NCBI GenBank assembly: GCA_033032865.1
Contig: JAWHQI010000505.1
Location: 181,501 to 245,500 of the forward strand
DNA length: 64,000 nt
Direction of reading: 5' to 3'
Source of the DNA: Dactylorhiza incarnata
Taxonomy: Eukaryota > Streptophyta > Magnoliopsida > Asparagales > Orchidaceae
Shown: positions 34,004 to 44,933 of the stretch, piece after piece
Layout of the letters: every line of letters begins with the position of its first letter
Numbering within the stretch: the stretch's first letter is position 1
Notes under the pieces: generated by a model
Database searches by the model: none
Seen by the model: only the letters and a program-made list of their open reading frames with translations
What the model was told of the DNA's origin: nothing
Position numbers and translations under genes: made by a program

Positions 34004-34324
34004 TGTTACGCCCCCGCTACGCTTTACGGGGCGTCAATACGTACGGAGGAGCAAGGGCGCGCTAAACAACGGGGCTGAACCTTCCGGTTCAGCCCCCACT
34101 CAGTGAACCGGCCGGCCGAGGGCTGAACCAGGCGGGTTCAGCCCTCCTTGGAGGGGCCGGCCGGACCCCTCCTTGCCCGGGTATTTATATACCCGGGCAG
34201 CCCCCCTTTTGGGGGTTATGCAAGAGTTGTTCAAGATTAGTCTTCTCCCTCTTTAGACCTAATTTCTCCTCTCTTTCTCTAGATCTTCTCCTCTCTCAAT
34301 CTCTCTAGTAGTTGTGCCCTAACA
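34004..34324 (+). repeat. 5' LTR of the 34-kb gypsy derivative
   Basis: Nearly identical to 35942-36262. U3 is packed with perfect inverted repeats at 34071-34096, about 34118-34146 and 34174-34199; the last has the TATA sequence in its loop. Confidence 0.93.
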
Positions 34325-34355
34325 TTTGGTATCAAAGCCTTTCCTTCTCTCGGAC

Positions 34356-35778
34356 ATGGTGACCACTCGCATTCAAGAAGAGTCCTCACGGATTGAAACC
34401 CTAGAGGAGAACATGGTTGGTCTCACCGACTCTATGGCAGCCATGGAAGGACGAATCGACGCTCATATGGAGGAGTTGAAGGCCTTGTTGAAAGGGAAAG
34501 CCACTACGGGTGAGGATTCGACCGGATCGGGTGCGGATGGGGCGACGAATCCCGCGCGGCTTGCGGAAGGCGGGCGGCTGTCGGACGAAGAGCGCGTGCG
34601 GGCGAGCGGATTTCCGCCTGGCACTAGCTGGATTCCTCCTGGCGGGGGTTGGCAGGGGGCTGGAGGCCCTAGCGGCGCGGCGTACGGGACAGCAAGGGGC
34701 TCGGCAGCGGCATACGGTGCAGCGTTTGGCTCGGCGACGGCATACGGGGTTGCGGCGGGGTCGATTCCGCCAGGACCGGCAGCAGGAGGGGTCGGCGACC
34801 TTGGAGCAGGCCAGGGGCAGCGTCGGCAAGGCTGGCCGGAGCCAGGGGGTTCCGTCGAGGCTGGGAGGAGCCGGTTGGGCTCCGGCGACCTCCAGATCCT
34901 GCGGGATACCAAGGGGGAGGGCTTCTCCCTCCTCCCCGTGGGTTTGGGCCGCCGGGCATGGCTGGATTTGGCCAAGCGTGGGCCGGACAACAACAACCCC
35001 CCCCCCCCCCCCCCCTTGGGGAAACGGTCAGTACCAAGGCTACGGATTTGAGCAAGGTGAGCCCGCAAGACGGGAAGGAGGCCATGGGGCACAACGCTTG
35101 ACTCCCGGATTAACTCGCATGTACTTCCCAGAGTTCGAGGGCGGCGACGCGTTGGAATGGATTCAAAAGGCAGAACTCTTCTTTCAGTATCATGAGGTGC
35201 CGGAAGGGCAGTTGGTGCAGTTGGCGTCCTTCCACTTGAAGGACGACGCTTACCAGTGGACGCAAGGGGTCCTGCGGGGATGGGATTACGTGCCGTGGGG
35301 AGAGTTTGAGGTGGTTTACGGCCGACCTCCCCCTACCCTGGGCAGCTATGAGGCCGGGAGCACCGCTATTCCAGCGGTGGATCGCGCTCTGCTAGACCGG
35401 GATCGCATGTTGGTCACACTTCGGGAGAATCTCCGTCTAGCCCAGGATCGCATGAAGACCCAAGCGGACAAGCACCGCACTGAGCGGGAGTTCGCCGTGG
35501 GTGACGAGGTGTTCCTCTGGCTCCAGCCGTACCGACAGTTGTCCGTTGCTCGTCGCGGCAATCAGAAACTGTCCCCACGCTACTACGGTCCCTTTCAGAT
35601 TATCAACAGGGTGGGACCGGTAGCTTATACACTGGCTTTACCGGAGGGTTCGCGCATCCATCCTACGTTCCATGTCTCTTTGCTCAAGCGGAAGGTAGGG
35701 CCGCATGTCCAACCGAGTACTTGTTACCGGAGGTCACCTCGGCAGGTGAGCTGCGGCCGCTCCCTGAAGATATTTTGA
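34356..35778 (+). pseudogene. Gag fused to integrase C-terminus by internal deletion
   Basis: From ATG 34356 the gag N-terminus is coiled coil (RIETLEENMVGLTDSMAAMEGR) then Gly/Ala-rich. A run of about 18 C at 35000 shifts the frame; past it the frame that starts upstream at 34510 stays open to 35778. This frame has the gag core ([35 protein letters not shown]) and switches at about 35311 into integrase ([36 protein letters not shown]). Gag FE-V and integrase FE-VVYGR share TTTGAG, so a microhomology deletion is likely. Confidence 0.8.
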
Positions 35779-35941
35779 TGCTCAAGTGGAAGAATCGGGG
35801 CGCGGAATACCGGCCCGAACTGTTGGTCAAATGGAAGAACCTGTCGTCGGCACACAATTCGTGGGTGGACTTCTTCGACTTCAAGGAGCTCTACCCCGAC
35901 TACCACCTTGGGGACAAGTTGGTTCTTGATGGGGAGGGGAA
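35721..35941 (+). pseudogene. Chromodomain-like tail of the 34-kb gypsy derivative
   Basis: In a shifted frame, [39 protein letters not shown] has the aromatic and W-K-N pattern of a retroelement chromodomain. It runs into the 3' LTR. Such domains direct integration to chromatin marks in chromoviruses. Confidence 0.65.
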
Positions 35942-36262
35942 TGTTACGCCCCCGCTACGCTTTACGGGGCGTCACTACGTACGGAGGAGCAAGGGCGCGC
36001 TAAACAACGGGGCTGAACCTTCCGGTTCAGCCCCCACTCAGTGAACCGGCCGGCCGAGGGCTGAACCAGGCGGGTTCAGCCCTCCTTGGAGGGGCCGGCC
36101 GGCCCCCTCCTTGCCCGGGTATTTATATACCCGGGCAGCCCCCCTTTTGGGGGTTATGCAAGAGTTGTTCAAGGTTAGTCTTCTCCCTCTTTAGACCTAA
36201 TTTCTCCTCTCTTTCTCTAGATCTTCTCCTCTCTCAATCTCTCTAGTAGTTGTGCCTTAACA
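35942..36262 (+). repeat. 3' LTR of the 34-kb gypsy derivative
   Basis: 321 bp, nearly identical to the 5' LTR, ending TTAACA. The TATA-containing palindrome lies at 36112-36137. The preceding GGGGAGGGGAA serves as polypurine tract. Confidence 0.93.
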
Positions 36263-37258
36263 TTAACCACTGTTAATGACCCATAAGGATGTGCAGGTTT
36301 GATTGTTAGGTGCTTGACAGGTAAGAAGGAACTGATCTTCTTCATTTTCAGAGGGTGTGTCGGGTTCCTTCTGTTTGTGCCAGCAATTCTGTTCAGAGTG
36401 ATTTGGGACTCGACATCTTTTGCAGCTAAAGTAGCAATCTTTTGACTCATGATTCTGTTTTTTGCATATTATACATTTAGCATTACTTCTTCCAAATGTC
36501 GTTCTATTCGATTTGTGAGGTGCTTGAGAATGAGGGGTATTCTCTGCCCAAGGCTTTATTTCTCGTTCTGTTTTTCTTGTTTTCTTTTCAAAGTTCAGCT
36601 TGGTTTGAAATGCCTTCTCAATAGCAGATTGATCAACATTGAGGAGATCCTCATGTGTTTGAAGGGATGACATGAGATCAGTGACTGTTAATGTTTCTAA
36701 ATCATGTGCCTCAAGGATAGTTGACACTATATGCTTGTGTGTTTTTGGCAGGGACCTTAATATTTTCTCTACTATTTGTTGTTCTTCAATCACACCTCCT
36801 AGGCTTCTGATTTGATTAACATAGCTAGTGATTTTGGCAAAGAATTATTGAGTGGTTTCATCTTCCATCATCAAGGTGGAATCAAAATTACGGCGTAGAG
36901 AGTAGAGTCTGATCTTTATTACCTTCTTTGATCCCCTGAATGTAGTTTCAAATCTCTGTCGGGCCTCTTGGGAGGTTTTTGAGCCGATGATCCTGGGGTA
37001 GATTGAGGGTGATGTCCCTTGTTTGATAAAGTGCAGAGCAAGAGCATCGCGTTGTTCTTCTTCTTTGTTGTAGGTTGGTTCCTGACCTTCTTCAGTGGTC
37101 TGCGATGGTTGAAGGCCTTCAGTTACAACATCCCAGAGGCCCTGGGATCGAAGCAAAGTCTCTATCTGATCACTCCAGAAGTCAAAATGATCACCATTGA
37201 AGATAGGAATGGTGGAATGTGAGTATAGAGGGATTTGTTTGGTAGATGATGAGGCCAT
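36263..37258 (-). pseudogene. Copia-1 gag with zinc knuckle
   Basis: The likely start MASSSTKQ at 37258 leads into the copia gag domain (FNGDHFDFWSDQIETLLRSQGLWDVV, ALHFIKQG, EARQRFETTF). A stop near 36845 and a frame change follow. 36263-36793 continues with VEKILRSLPKTHKHIV and the zinc-binding segment CIICKKQNHESKDC with a second Cys/His set (CRRCRVPNHSEQNC-like). It ends at WVINSG, the protease active site with Asp changed to Asn, where the gypsy derivative is inserted. Confidence 0.87.
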
Positions 37259-37300
37259 GGGGATGAGAAAGAATGAGTATTCAAACGGGTACAACCAATG

Positions 37301-37313
37301 GCTCTGATACCAC
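37301..37313 (-). other. Copia-1 primer-binding site (tRNA-iMet)
   Basis: The minus strand reads TGGTATCAGAGC one base inside the LTR, an exact match to the initiator-methionine consensus. Confidence 0.93.
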
Positions 37314-37587
37314 TGTTGATTTTACTTCACTAATTTTAGTAGATTGCAGGTATTAAGGGAGGCGGACAGGACCCAAGAGCATAAAACTTGGTGTAAGCCT
37401 TTTTCATTCAATTAACTTGCTTGCACGATACATAATACTTATAGCAAAATTGGAACATTTCTGAAAAGTTCCTTACAGGTTAAAACAGTTGGGAAACACA
37501 TTAATGTGGAGTTTAAAAGCAGCACTTAATACTAAGAGGAGGTTAGGCAGCTTAATTAATATTGTTGGCTGCTTTCGATTTTCTATA
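37314..37587 (-). repeat. Copia-1 5' LTR
   Basis: 274 bp; the minus strand starts TATAGAAAATCG and ends AAATCAACA. The flanking TSD AAATT fixes the outer end, so the 5' terminal dinucleotide is TA rather than TG. Confidence 0.92.
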
Positions 37588-37592
37588 AAATT

Positions 37593-38895
37593 TCACAGCT
37601 TCTTTTTCGCTACTCTACGCTACGGTTCTCACAGCACGACCGCACCCTTTCCTCTCCTTCCACACAAACCAGGCTTAAAATTATTGTAATGTATCAGTGT
37701 CCTTCTCGATCTGTTGTCTTCTATGTGTATCTTCATTTCCTTGCATTTTTCTCCTCTCAAAATCCAGGTTCTGCTCATTTTAGGGATCAATTCCTATTTT
37801 CTATGTTTTTGTCCAACATTTATAAATTTAAGACCTATTTCGAAGGGATTTTATGGCTTGAGAAGCTGCAAGATCTCAACTTTCAAGGGCATGCCCGGAA
37901 GTATACCATGTCACCGCTGCTAGTGCTATATAATGGAGGCCAAATACCATCAACAAATGATATATTTCTAGATAAACGTCTTCTATTTTTCTATCATTGG
38001 GTCGCTGATTGTATTATATCCTGCTACAATCCAGCTGATAGATAAGGGGTACGTTTGGCACGGTGGTGGAGGTCGTGAACTCGGTGATTATGAATTGTCG
38101 TTTGGAACGCCCGACCTCTCCTAAGGAACTTCAACAACTTATGACGATAGCGTTTTTATCCAAACTCACCGGAACAGAAACACCGCACCAAACGGAGCCA
38201 AGGTCGGCATTGAAGAGATAATTAGAAGGTTTCAAACAAATTGTTACCGTCGTTATCGGAGGCATGGTCAGTGGCACGATGGCTTCAGAACTGCAGAGCA
38301 TGAATGTGCAAAACTCGTTCGCTGTATTTGTACTGTTGAATCTGACTTTGGTTTTGGGGCTCCTGTGGCCAGTCTACACCTCTGTGCAATGAATAATAGC
38401 ATTAGCACCATCGAATTGCAATGTCATCAAAATAGTATCAATTAGGATATAAGAAAGTTCTGGGAATAGAAACATTGCTTTCTCATCACCTTGAGTTACT
38501 AAAAAATATCAATCATGACAAACTTTAAGTATGTTGCTCCCATTACTTCATCTTGTATGCAAAATGTTAAGAGAGTAATTCAACTCTAATATTTCAGTTC
38601 TGATGTGGGACTGTGCCGCCATTATTATGGAGGAAGCAGTTGGGCCCACTGGATGACGACACGGGCGAAGGCATGCTGTGTGTTTGCTCTTGTTGGAGAT
38701 GGACGAAGGAGGCACCTACATGGAGAGTCTCCCTCATGTATCTTCTTTCTTGCTTTGTTATTCCTCTCACCCTCCTCTCTTTCCCCCAATCCAGTTGTAG
38801 TTGCCTTCATGGGAAACATTGGTTCAACTTGCATGTTAGTGAGATATAACAGCGACCCAACAAGCTTTATATAGTCTTCCTCTGCTAATTTCTCC
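37593..38895. other. Sequence between copia-1 and copia-2, no gene supported
   Basis: No coding region recognised. A possible MITE lies at about 38049-38205. A block at about 38600-38890 resembles 55300-55500. Confidence 0.45.
38049..38205. mobile_element. Possible MITE with CGTTTGG termini
   Basis: The left end TACGTTTGGCACGGTGG and the reverse complement of the right end (TCCGTTTGGTGCGGTG) match at about 14 of 17 positions. The interior is non-coding. The TSD is not certain. Confidence 0.35.
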
Positions 38896-39494
38896 TCCTT
38901 ATTTTAAAAGCTTGGTGTTAGTCGTCATTGGCGTTGCTACAAGTTTGCAGTCGGTCATGCCAAACTTGTTGAGCAAATTAAGAGCATACCGCACCTGGGA
39001 GATCAAAATTCGTCCAGGAGCTTGCTTAACTTGCAATCCGAGGACATGGTGCATTAGACCCAAATCAGTCATCTCATACTCCTTCATTTCTTCTTTAAAT
39101 TCTGCTATAAGTTTTGATTTTGAGCCAGTGAAGATCAGATCGTCAACATATAGGTATAGTGCTATGAAGTTTGTATCGATGAATTCCTTCGGATACAAAG
39201 ATGACTCGCTGAAACTTTTGTAGAACTTGTGTGAGAGGAGGTAGGTGTCAATTTTTTGGTTCCAGGCCCATGGCGCCTATTTCAGGCCATACAAAGTTTT
39301 ATACAGACGATAAACTGTGTATTCTTCTCCTTTCTTAACGAATCCTTCTGGCTACCCAACGTACACTTCTTCAGCTATCTCACCATTTAAGAACACAGAT
39401 TTCATGTCAAGTTGATGTACTGGAAGTTCCATTTGTGTTGCGAATGCGAGCAGGACCCGGACTGTCTCCATTCGAGTAACATGTGAGAAGGTTT
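38896..39494 (-). pseudogene. Copia-2 reverse transcriptase, downstream part
   Basis: Readable from 39490 down: TFSHVTRMETVRVLLAFA, LDMKSVFLNGEIAEEVYV, a stop, YKTLYGLK, then LYVDDLIFTGSKSKLI (active site YVDD) and LGLMHHVLGLQVKQ. It ends ...LVATPMTTNTK. Gypsy A begins at 39495; the matching upstream RT part is at 48417. Confidence 0.87.
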
Positions 39495-39702
39495 ATGTTA
39501 CAAAGACAAAAGAGGCTCAGGTACAAGGACACATCGCATATGTCGTCGTCGATACCAAGGTGGCACAGACACGGATCCCAATTCGATGAAGAACGTTCTC
39601 CAGTAGTGAGCACGGGCATAGCGCACCCGTCATCGTTATATTTTATTATCACACATGTATCTCGAGCCGTTGGGTATTTATTGCTTGCTCTCGTATATAT
39701 TG
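39495..39702 (+). repeat. Gypsy A 5' LTR, left part
   Basis: Matches 47460-47679 of the 3' LTR by eye, starting TGTTACAAAGAC and stopping at the gypsy B TSD TATTG (39698-39702). Confidence 0.9.
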
Positions 39703-40179
39703 TCATACTGCTCCAGGTATCGGAACGACGATAGTGGCGGCGACAGCGGCTGGCTAGCGGAAGGAACTGGCGCTGGGCGACAGCGGCGGCGACAGTGGCT
39801 GAGCTAGAGGACGGACTGGCGCTGGGCGACAGCGGCGGCGACAGTGGCTGGGTAGGCGGGAGACGGACGAACGAGAGAGAGAGATAGAGAGAGAGAGAGA
39901 TAGAAGACAAGGGGAGCAGCCCCTCCAAATTAGATTGATCCAAAGATAACTCCAAACCCTAAGGTGATCCCTTATATAGGGGGAACCCACCTCTACTAAT
40001 GTTCATAATTAAAAAGACATAAACAAATAATAAAACTGCAAATAGCCAAGTCATGCGCCGGTCGGCCACGTCAGACGGCCCTCGCCGAACCGTTCGCTTC
40101 GGTGTTAATACTTGGTCGCGCGCGAGCCTTCCTCGAGTACACCTGCCATTCCGGCTCGTCCGATTGGATGTCGGTAACA
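39703..40179 (-). repeat. Gypsy B 3' LTR
   Basis: 477 bp, about 97% like 44726-45212 by eye. It holds three imperfect copies of a GGCGCTGGGCGACAGCGG unit and a GA-rich stretch. The end of the pol frame runs into it and stops at 40071. Confidence 0.93.
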
Positions 40180-43100
40180 GTACCGCCATCTGGGAAATTT
40201 GCCTTGTCCTCAAGGCAATAATCCGGAAACTGTCGGCGAAAGTCATCCCGCAATAGCCAAGTCGCGGACGTCCGGGGGTGGTTGCGCCACGCCACCTTGA
40301 TCTCCTCCGGTTGGGCCGCTCCGGCCGTGGGTGTGCGCTGATCCAGAATGGCTTCCGGGTAGAGTGGCTCTGAGCTGGGCGTGTCCAAGTCAGTCGGAAT
40401 ATGATCGGATACCGGATGATCGCCTATCACCCGCCGGAGTTGTGAAACATGAAAGACAGGATGAATGTGAGCGGTGTCGGGAAGGCGGAGGCGATATGCC
40501 ACGGCGCCAATGCGGCTGAGGATCTCGAAAGGTCCAAAGAAACGCGGAGCGAGCTTGGGCGACGTACGGCGGGCCACCGTGAGCTGGCGATAGGGGTGGA
40601 GCTTAATGAACACACGCTCACCCACTTGGAACTGAAGGTCCCGGCGTTTTCTGTTAGCAAACGACACCATCTTTGCCTGAGCTCGCCGAAGATGGTGTTT
40701 TAAGCTGTCCAATATGACGTCCCGATCGTGGAGATGATCCGCCAAGCTAGCCACCGGGCATTCACCGGGCATGTAACGGAGCACGGTCGGCGGTGGTCGG
40801 CCATATACCGTCTCGAAGGGCGAGGTGTGGGCGGCATGGTGGTACGCGGTGTTGTAGGAGTATTCCGCCCAACCAAGCCATTTGGCCCAAGACCCTGGCC
40901 TCTCCCCGATGAAGCAGCGCAAATAGGTTTCCAAACACCTGTTGAGGACCTCAGATTGGCCATCCGACTGCGGGTGGTATGCAGTGCTCATCCGGAGTTG
41001 GGTTCCCTGCAGCCGGAATAGTTCGGTCCAGAAGCAACTGAGAAAAAGAGGGTCCCGATCGCTGACGATCGAACGAGGAAACCCATGCAGACGGACTATC
41101 TCCGCGATGAAGCAGTCGGCCACCGATGCGGCCGTGTAAGGGTGGCGAAGCGGAATGAAGTGTGCGTACTTCGTGAGGCGGTCGACGACCACCAATATGC
41201 AATCGAAGCCGTTGGAGCGGGGCAACCGGGTGATGAAGTCCATAGCTATGTCCTCCCAAATACGTTCTGGTACCGGTAGGGGCTGCAAGAGGCCGCCGGG
41301 GAACATTGTCTCGTATTTGGCCTTCTGACATGGAAGGCAAGCCGCCACGAATGCTTTCACCTGGCGGAGCATGTGGGGCCAGAAAAGCGAGGCCGCCAAC
41401 CGACGGTATGTCCAATAAGCGCCCGCGTGGCCGCCTGCAGGGGTGGAGTGGAACTCCGCAAGCAAAGCCGGAATCATCGCTGAGGAAGCAGACAGGACGA
41501 GGCGGTCCCGATGAAAAAGGCGGCCCCCTATCAAGGTGAACGGCGGTCTGGAGGCAGGGTCGGTCAGCAATGCGGCCCGGATGTCTTGAAGGTGCGGGTC
41601 CCGGTCCACCTCTTGTTGAATGGTCGCGACATCGTCCCACACCGGCCGGGAGATGGCGGTCAGTTCCGGCGCTTGCGGGCGGCGGGAAAGCGCGTCGGCC
41701 GCCCGATTGGTCTTGCCGGGGCGGAATTCCACGGTGAAATCATAGCCAAGCAACTTGGCCACCCAAACCTGCTGCGTTGCGTGGCTATCTTTTGCTGAAG
41801 AAGGTAACGGAGGCTGTGGTGATCGGTGCGGATGATGAAGGGGCGCCCCAGGAGATACGGCCGCCAGTGTTGGACCGCCAAGACAAGCGCCATGAGCTCG
41901 TTTTCGTACGCCGAGCGGCTACGCACCGCATTGGAGAAAGCCCGGCTATAAAAGGCGATGGGCCGGCCGGCTTGCATCAAGACGGCGCCGACGCCTGTGC
42001 CCGAGGCATCGCACTCGACGATGAATGTTTGTTGGAAGTCCGGCATGGCCAAAACTGGGCCGTGGATTAAGGCCGTTTGGAGCGCTGTGAAGGCCTCCAT
42101 TGCCGCCGGCGGCCAAGTGAAAGGTCCCTCCTCGGATTTCTTTAGCAGCGGCGTGAGGGGGCGGGCCAAGCCGCCGTAATTGCTGATGAAGCGCCGGTAG
42201 TACCCTGTTAGGCCGAGGAAGGCCCGGACGTCGTGTAAGGAGGCGGGAGTTGGCCACCGCAGCACTGCCTGAACTTTGTCTTCGTCCATGGCCACGCCGT
42301 GGGCCGAGATTGTATGGCCCAGATAGGTGACAGTAGCGGTGCCGAAGGTGCACTTCTTGCGGTTGACCGTGAGATGATGTACGCGGAGAGTGGCGAACGT
42401 CTCCCGAACATGACGGAGGTGGTCCTGCCAAGTTGGACTGAAGACAAGAATATCATCAAAAAAAACCAGAACATGCTTACGCAGAACAGGGCGGAAGATC
42501 TCATTCATGGTGGCTTGGAATGTCGCGGGGGCGTTGGTGAGGCCGAACGGCATGACCAGGAACTCGAAATGTCCATCGTGCGTCCTGAAGGCCGTCTTGG
42601 GCACGTCTTCCGGCCTGACCCGAATTTGGTGATAGCCTGCCCGGAGGTCCAATTTGGTGAAGCAAGTCGCGCCGTGGAGCTCGTCCAAGAGCTCCTGAAT
42701 TACCGGGATAGGATATTTATCCGGTACCGTGGCCTTGTTGAGCTCCCGGTAGTTCACGCAGAATCTCCAGCTGCCATCTTTCTTGCGGACGAGTAGCACC
42801 GGGCTGGAGAATGGACTAGCACTGGGTCGGATGATGCCGCCTAACAACATCTCGCGAACGAGTCGTTCGATCTCGTCCTTTTGAGCGTGCCCGTAACGGT
42901 ATGGTCTCACGGACACCGCAGAAGATCCCGGGTGGAGAACGATAGCATGATCAGTCGGTCGAGGGGGTGGAAGACCCGAGGGGGCGGTGAAGACGTCCTC
43001 GAAATCCGCAAGGATGGCGCTCATGTCCGCCCGGATGGGTGCGGCCGCCTCGGAAGGGGTCGCCTGAAGGGGCCACAGCCAGGCCGAGAAATCCACGTCG

Positions 43101-44725
43101 GCGACTCGGGTCATAGCCCGATAGGACAGCGGGGACCGGAGGAGAGTAGGGTCGCCCACCAAGCGACATTGGCGGCCCTGCTGTTGAAAGATCATCGTCA
43201 TCGACGCCCAATTCACCCGAACGTCTCCAAGGGTCTCGAGCCACGCCACGCCGAGGATAGCGTCGAGGCCACCCAACTCGAACATGTAGAAATCAGCCGT
43301 GACCCGGCACGAGCCGACTGTCATGGACACCTCCTTGCACTGGCCCAAGGTCGGACGGCGGCGACCATCGCCCAGGCACACCGAGAAGTTTGGTGACGGA
43401 TCCACCGGTATGGCGAGCTCCTGTGCCAACTGGGCGGACATGAAGTTGTGACTGGCCCCACTGTCCACCATCACAATGACGGGGCGGTTACAAAGTTCTC
43501 CGGCCAACTTCATGGTGCGGGGTCCTGTCAATCCCCCGACAGAGTAGAATGGCAGTTCTAATAAGTTGAGAGGAGCGTCCTCGAGGTCGGTGGGGGGAAG
43601 AGCGGATGGGGCCTCCAGCGGTGGCAAATCCTCGGTGGTGGCGTGCCCGTCGCCGTCGCTGAAGATTGCGTGGAATTCCTTGACGGGGCAAACATGCTGA
43701 GGCAAGTAGGGTTGGCGGCAGTGGAAGCATAATCCGCGGCGCCGAAGGTCGTTGTAGTCCACGGTGGAGAGGCGGTTGTGTCCGTCCGGACGAGCCGGCC
43801 GAGGTTGTGGCGCGGGGGCCGGCCGAGGGCCGGTATCACGCACGGGATGGTGACGGAGAGGTTGTAGGACGGTGTGTCGGGGGCCGATGTCCGCCTCAAC
43901 CGCACGGGCAAGTGCCAATGTTTCGGAGACCGTGCGTGGGTGATGAGTGCGAATACGCGAGCGGATATTTGGAAGGAGGCCTTGCAGAAAAAACCCCAGG
44001 TAGTGGTCGGGCGGGAGGCCGGGGACTTGGGTGACGAGAGCGACGAACTCATCGATGTATGCGTCCACCGTGGTCGATTGCCAGGAAGAGCAAAGCCGCT
44101 CGATAGCGGACCCGGTGTAGCGGGAATCGTACCGGCTAATCATTTCTTGTTTGAATTCATGCCACACAATGAGGGGTTGCACTTGTCGCAGCCAACGTGC
44201 CCAATGGAGGGCCGAGCCGTCCATGCCGACCATAGCGGTGCCGACTTGATCCGCCGGGGGAGTGCCATTGAGGTCGAAGTACTGCTCCGCACGGGCAACC
44301 CATCCCATAGGGTCCGTACCGGCGAAGGATGGAACTTCCATTGCGTATGTGGGGCGAGGCACCGGACAAGGCGGAACAACCGGGCACGGCTGGGGCGCCG
44401 CCGGCGCACGAACACCCGCTGTGAGCGGGGAGGGAGGGGTGCCGAGCAGCGAGGCCGCGTCCGCCATGGTGCCTGGTGGCGGCGGCGTGCCCGACGGTGG
44501 ATGCAGGGCGTCGAGGCGCAGGAGGATGGAGGACTGAGTTGCTAAGACGGCCTCCATCATGGATTCGAGCTTGGAGATCTGCGAGCCCTGGATCGCGACG
44601 TTAGCCGCGAGGGAGGAGGCGTCGTCGGCGGCGGAGGAGTCGGCGGGGTGCAGACGAGTGTTGGGGGCCATTAGGGTTTCCGGCGGCGGAATTGACGCGG
44701 GCGGAGACGGCAGGTGTCGGACCAA
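40071..44725 (-). pseudogene. Gypsy B gag-pol polyprotein with a single frameshift
   Basis: 41660-44725 opens with gag (coiled coil near 50; FAGTDPMGWVARAEQYF; WHEFKQEMISRYDSRY), zinc motif CFHCRQPYLPQHVC, protease VMVDSGASHNFM, RT (WRFCVNYRELNK, MPFGLTNAPATFQ, active site FFDDILVFS) and RNase H (VECDASGTGVGAVL). A one-base shift near 41785, just after LLQQKIATQ, moves to the frame 40071-41762. That frame has the rest of RNase H (AKLLGYDFTVEFRPGK), the integrase zinc finger (CLPCQKAK), catalytic D-D-E (AMDFI, VSDRDPLF, DGQSEV), GPFEIL and a chromodomain-like tail (IKVAWRNHPRTSATW). Two plausible start codons lie near 44725 and 44671 (MAPNTRL). Confidence 0.9.
44709..44725 (-). other. Gypsy B putative primer-binding site
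   Basis: The sequence inside the LTR on the minus strand is TTGGTCCGACACCTG. It is not the iMet site. Gypsy A has a similar TTAGGTCCGACC after its LTR. The primer tRNA is not identified. Confidence 0.45.
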
Positions 44726-44895
44726 TGATACCGCTCCAGGTATCGGAACGGCGATAGTGGCGGCGACAGCGGCTGGCTAGCGGAAGGAACTGGCGCTGGG
44801 CGACAACGGCGGCGACAGTGGCTGAGCTAGCGGACGGACTGGCGCTGGGCGACAGCGGCGGCGACAGTGGCTGGGTAGGCGGGAGACGGACGAAC

Positions 44896-44933
<38 letters not shown>

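Larger units (their letters stand above)
34004..36262 (+). mobile_element. Gypsy deletion derivative (chromovirus-like) inside copia-1
   Basis: LTRs of 321 bp at 34004-34324 and 35942-36262 start TGTTACGCC and end TAACA. A PBS (TGGTATCAAAGC) lies at 34327-34338. The flanks read CAACC on the left and TTAACC on the right, consistent with a slightly altered 5-bp TSD. The interior has gag joined directly to the end of integrase plus a chromodomain-like tail; protease, RT and RNase H are missing. It sits in the copia-1 protease active site (WVINSG before, NHM after). Confidence 0.9.
30266..37587 (-). mobile_element. Copia-1 LTR retrotransposon with two nested insertions
   Basis: LTRs at 30266-30540 and 37314-37587 are flanked by the perfect 5-bp TSD AAATT (30261-30265 and 37588-37592). 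A tRNA-iMet PBS lies at 37301-37313 and a polypurine tract at 30541-30551. On the minus strand the order is gag, protease, integrase, RT, RNase H, the copia order. A SINE (31358-31690) and a gypsy derivative (34004-36262) interrupt it. Protein frames carry stops. The LTR 5' end reads TATAG instead of TG. Confidence 0.92.

Noticed and set aside
34463..35092. 209-codon minus-strand ORF opposite the gag of the 34-kb derivative
   Set aside because: Pro/Ala-rich mirror of a Gly/Ala-rich gag region; a composition artefact.
40951..44545. Many open frames on other strands and frames of gypsy B
   Set aside because: GC-rich shadows of the gag-pol frame with no motif of their own.
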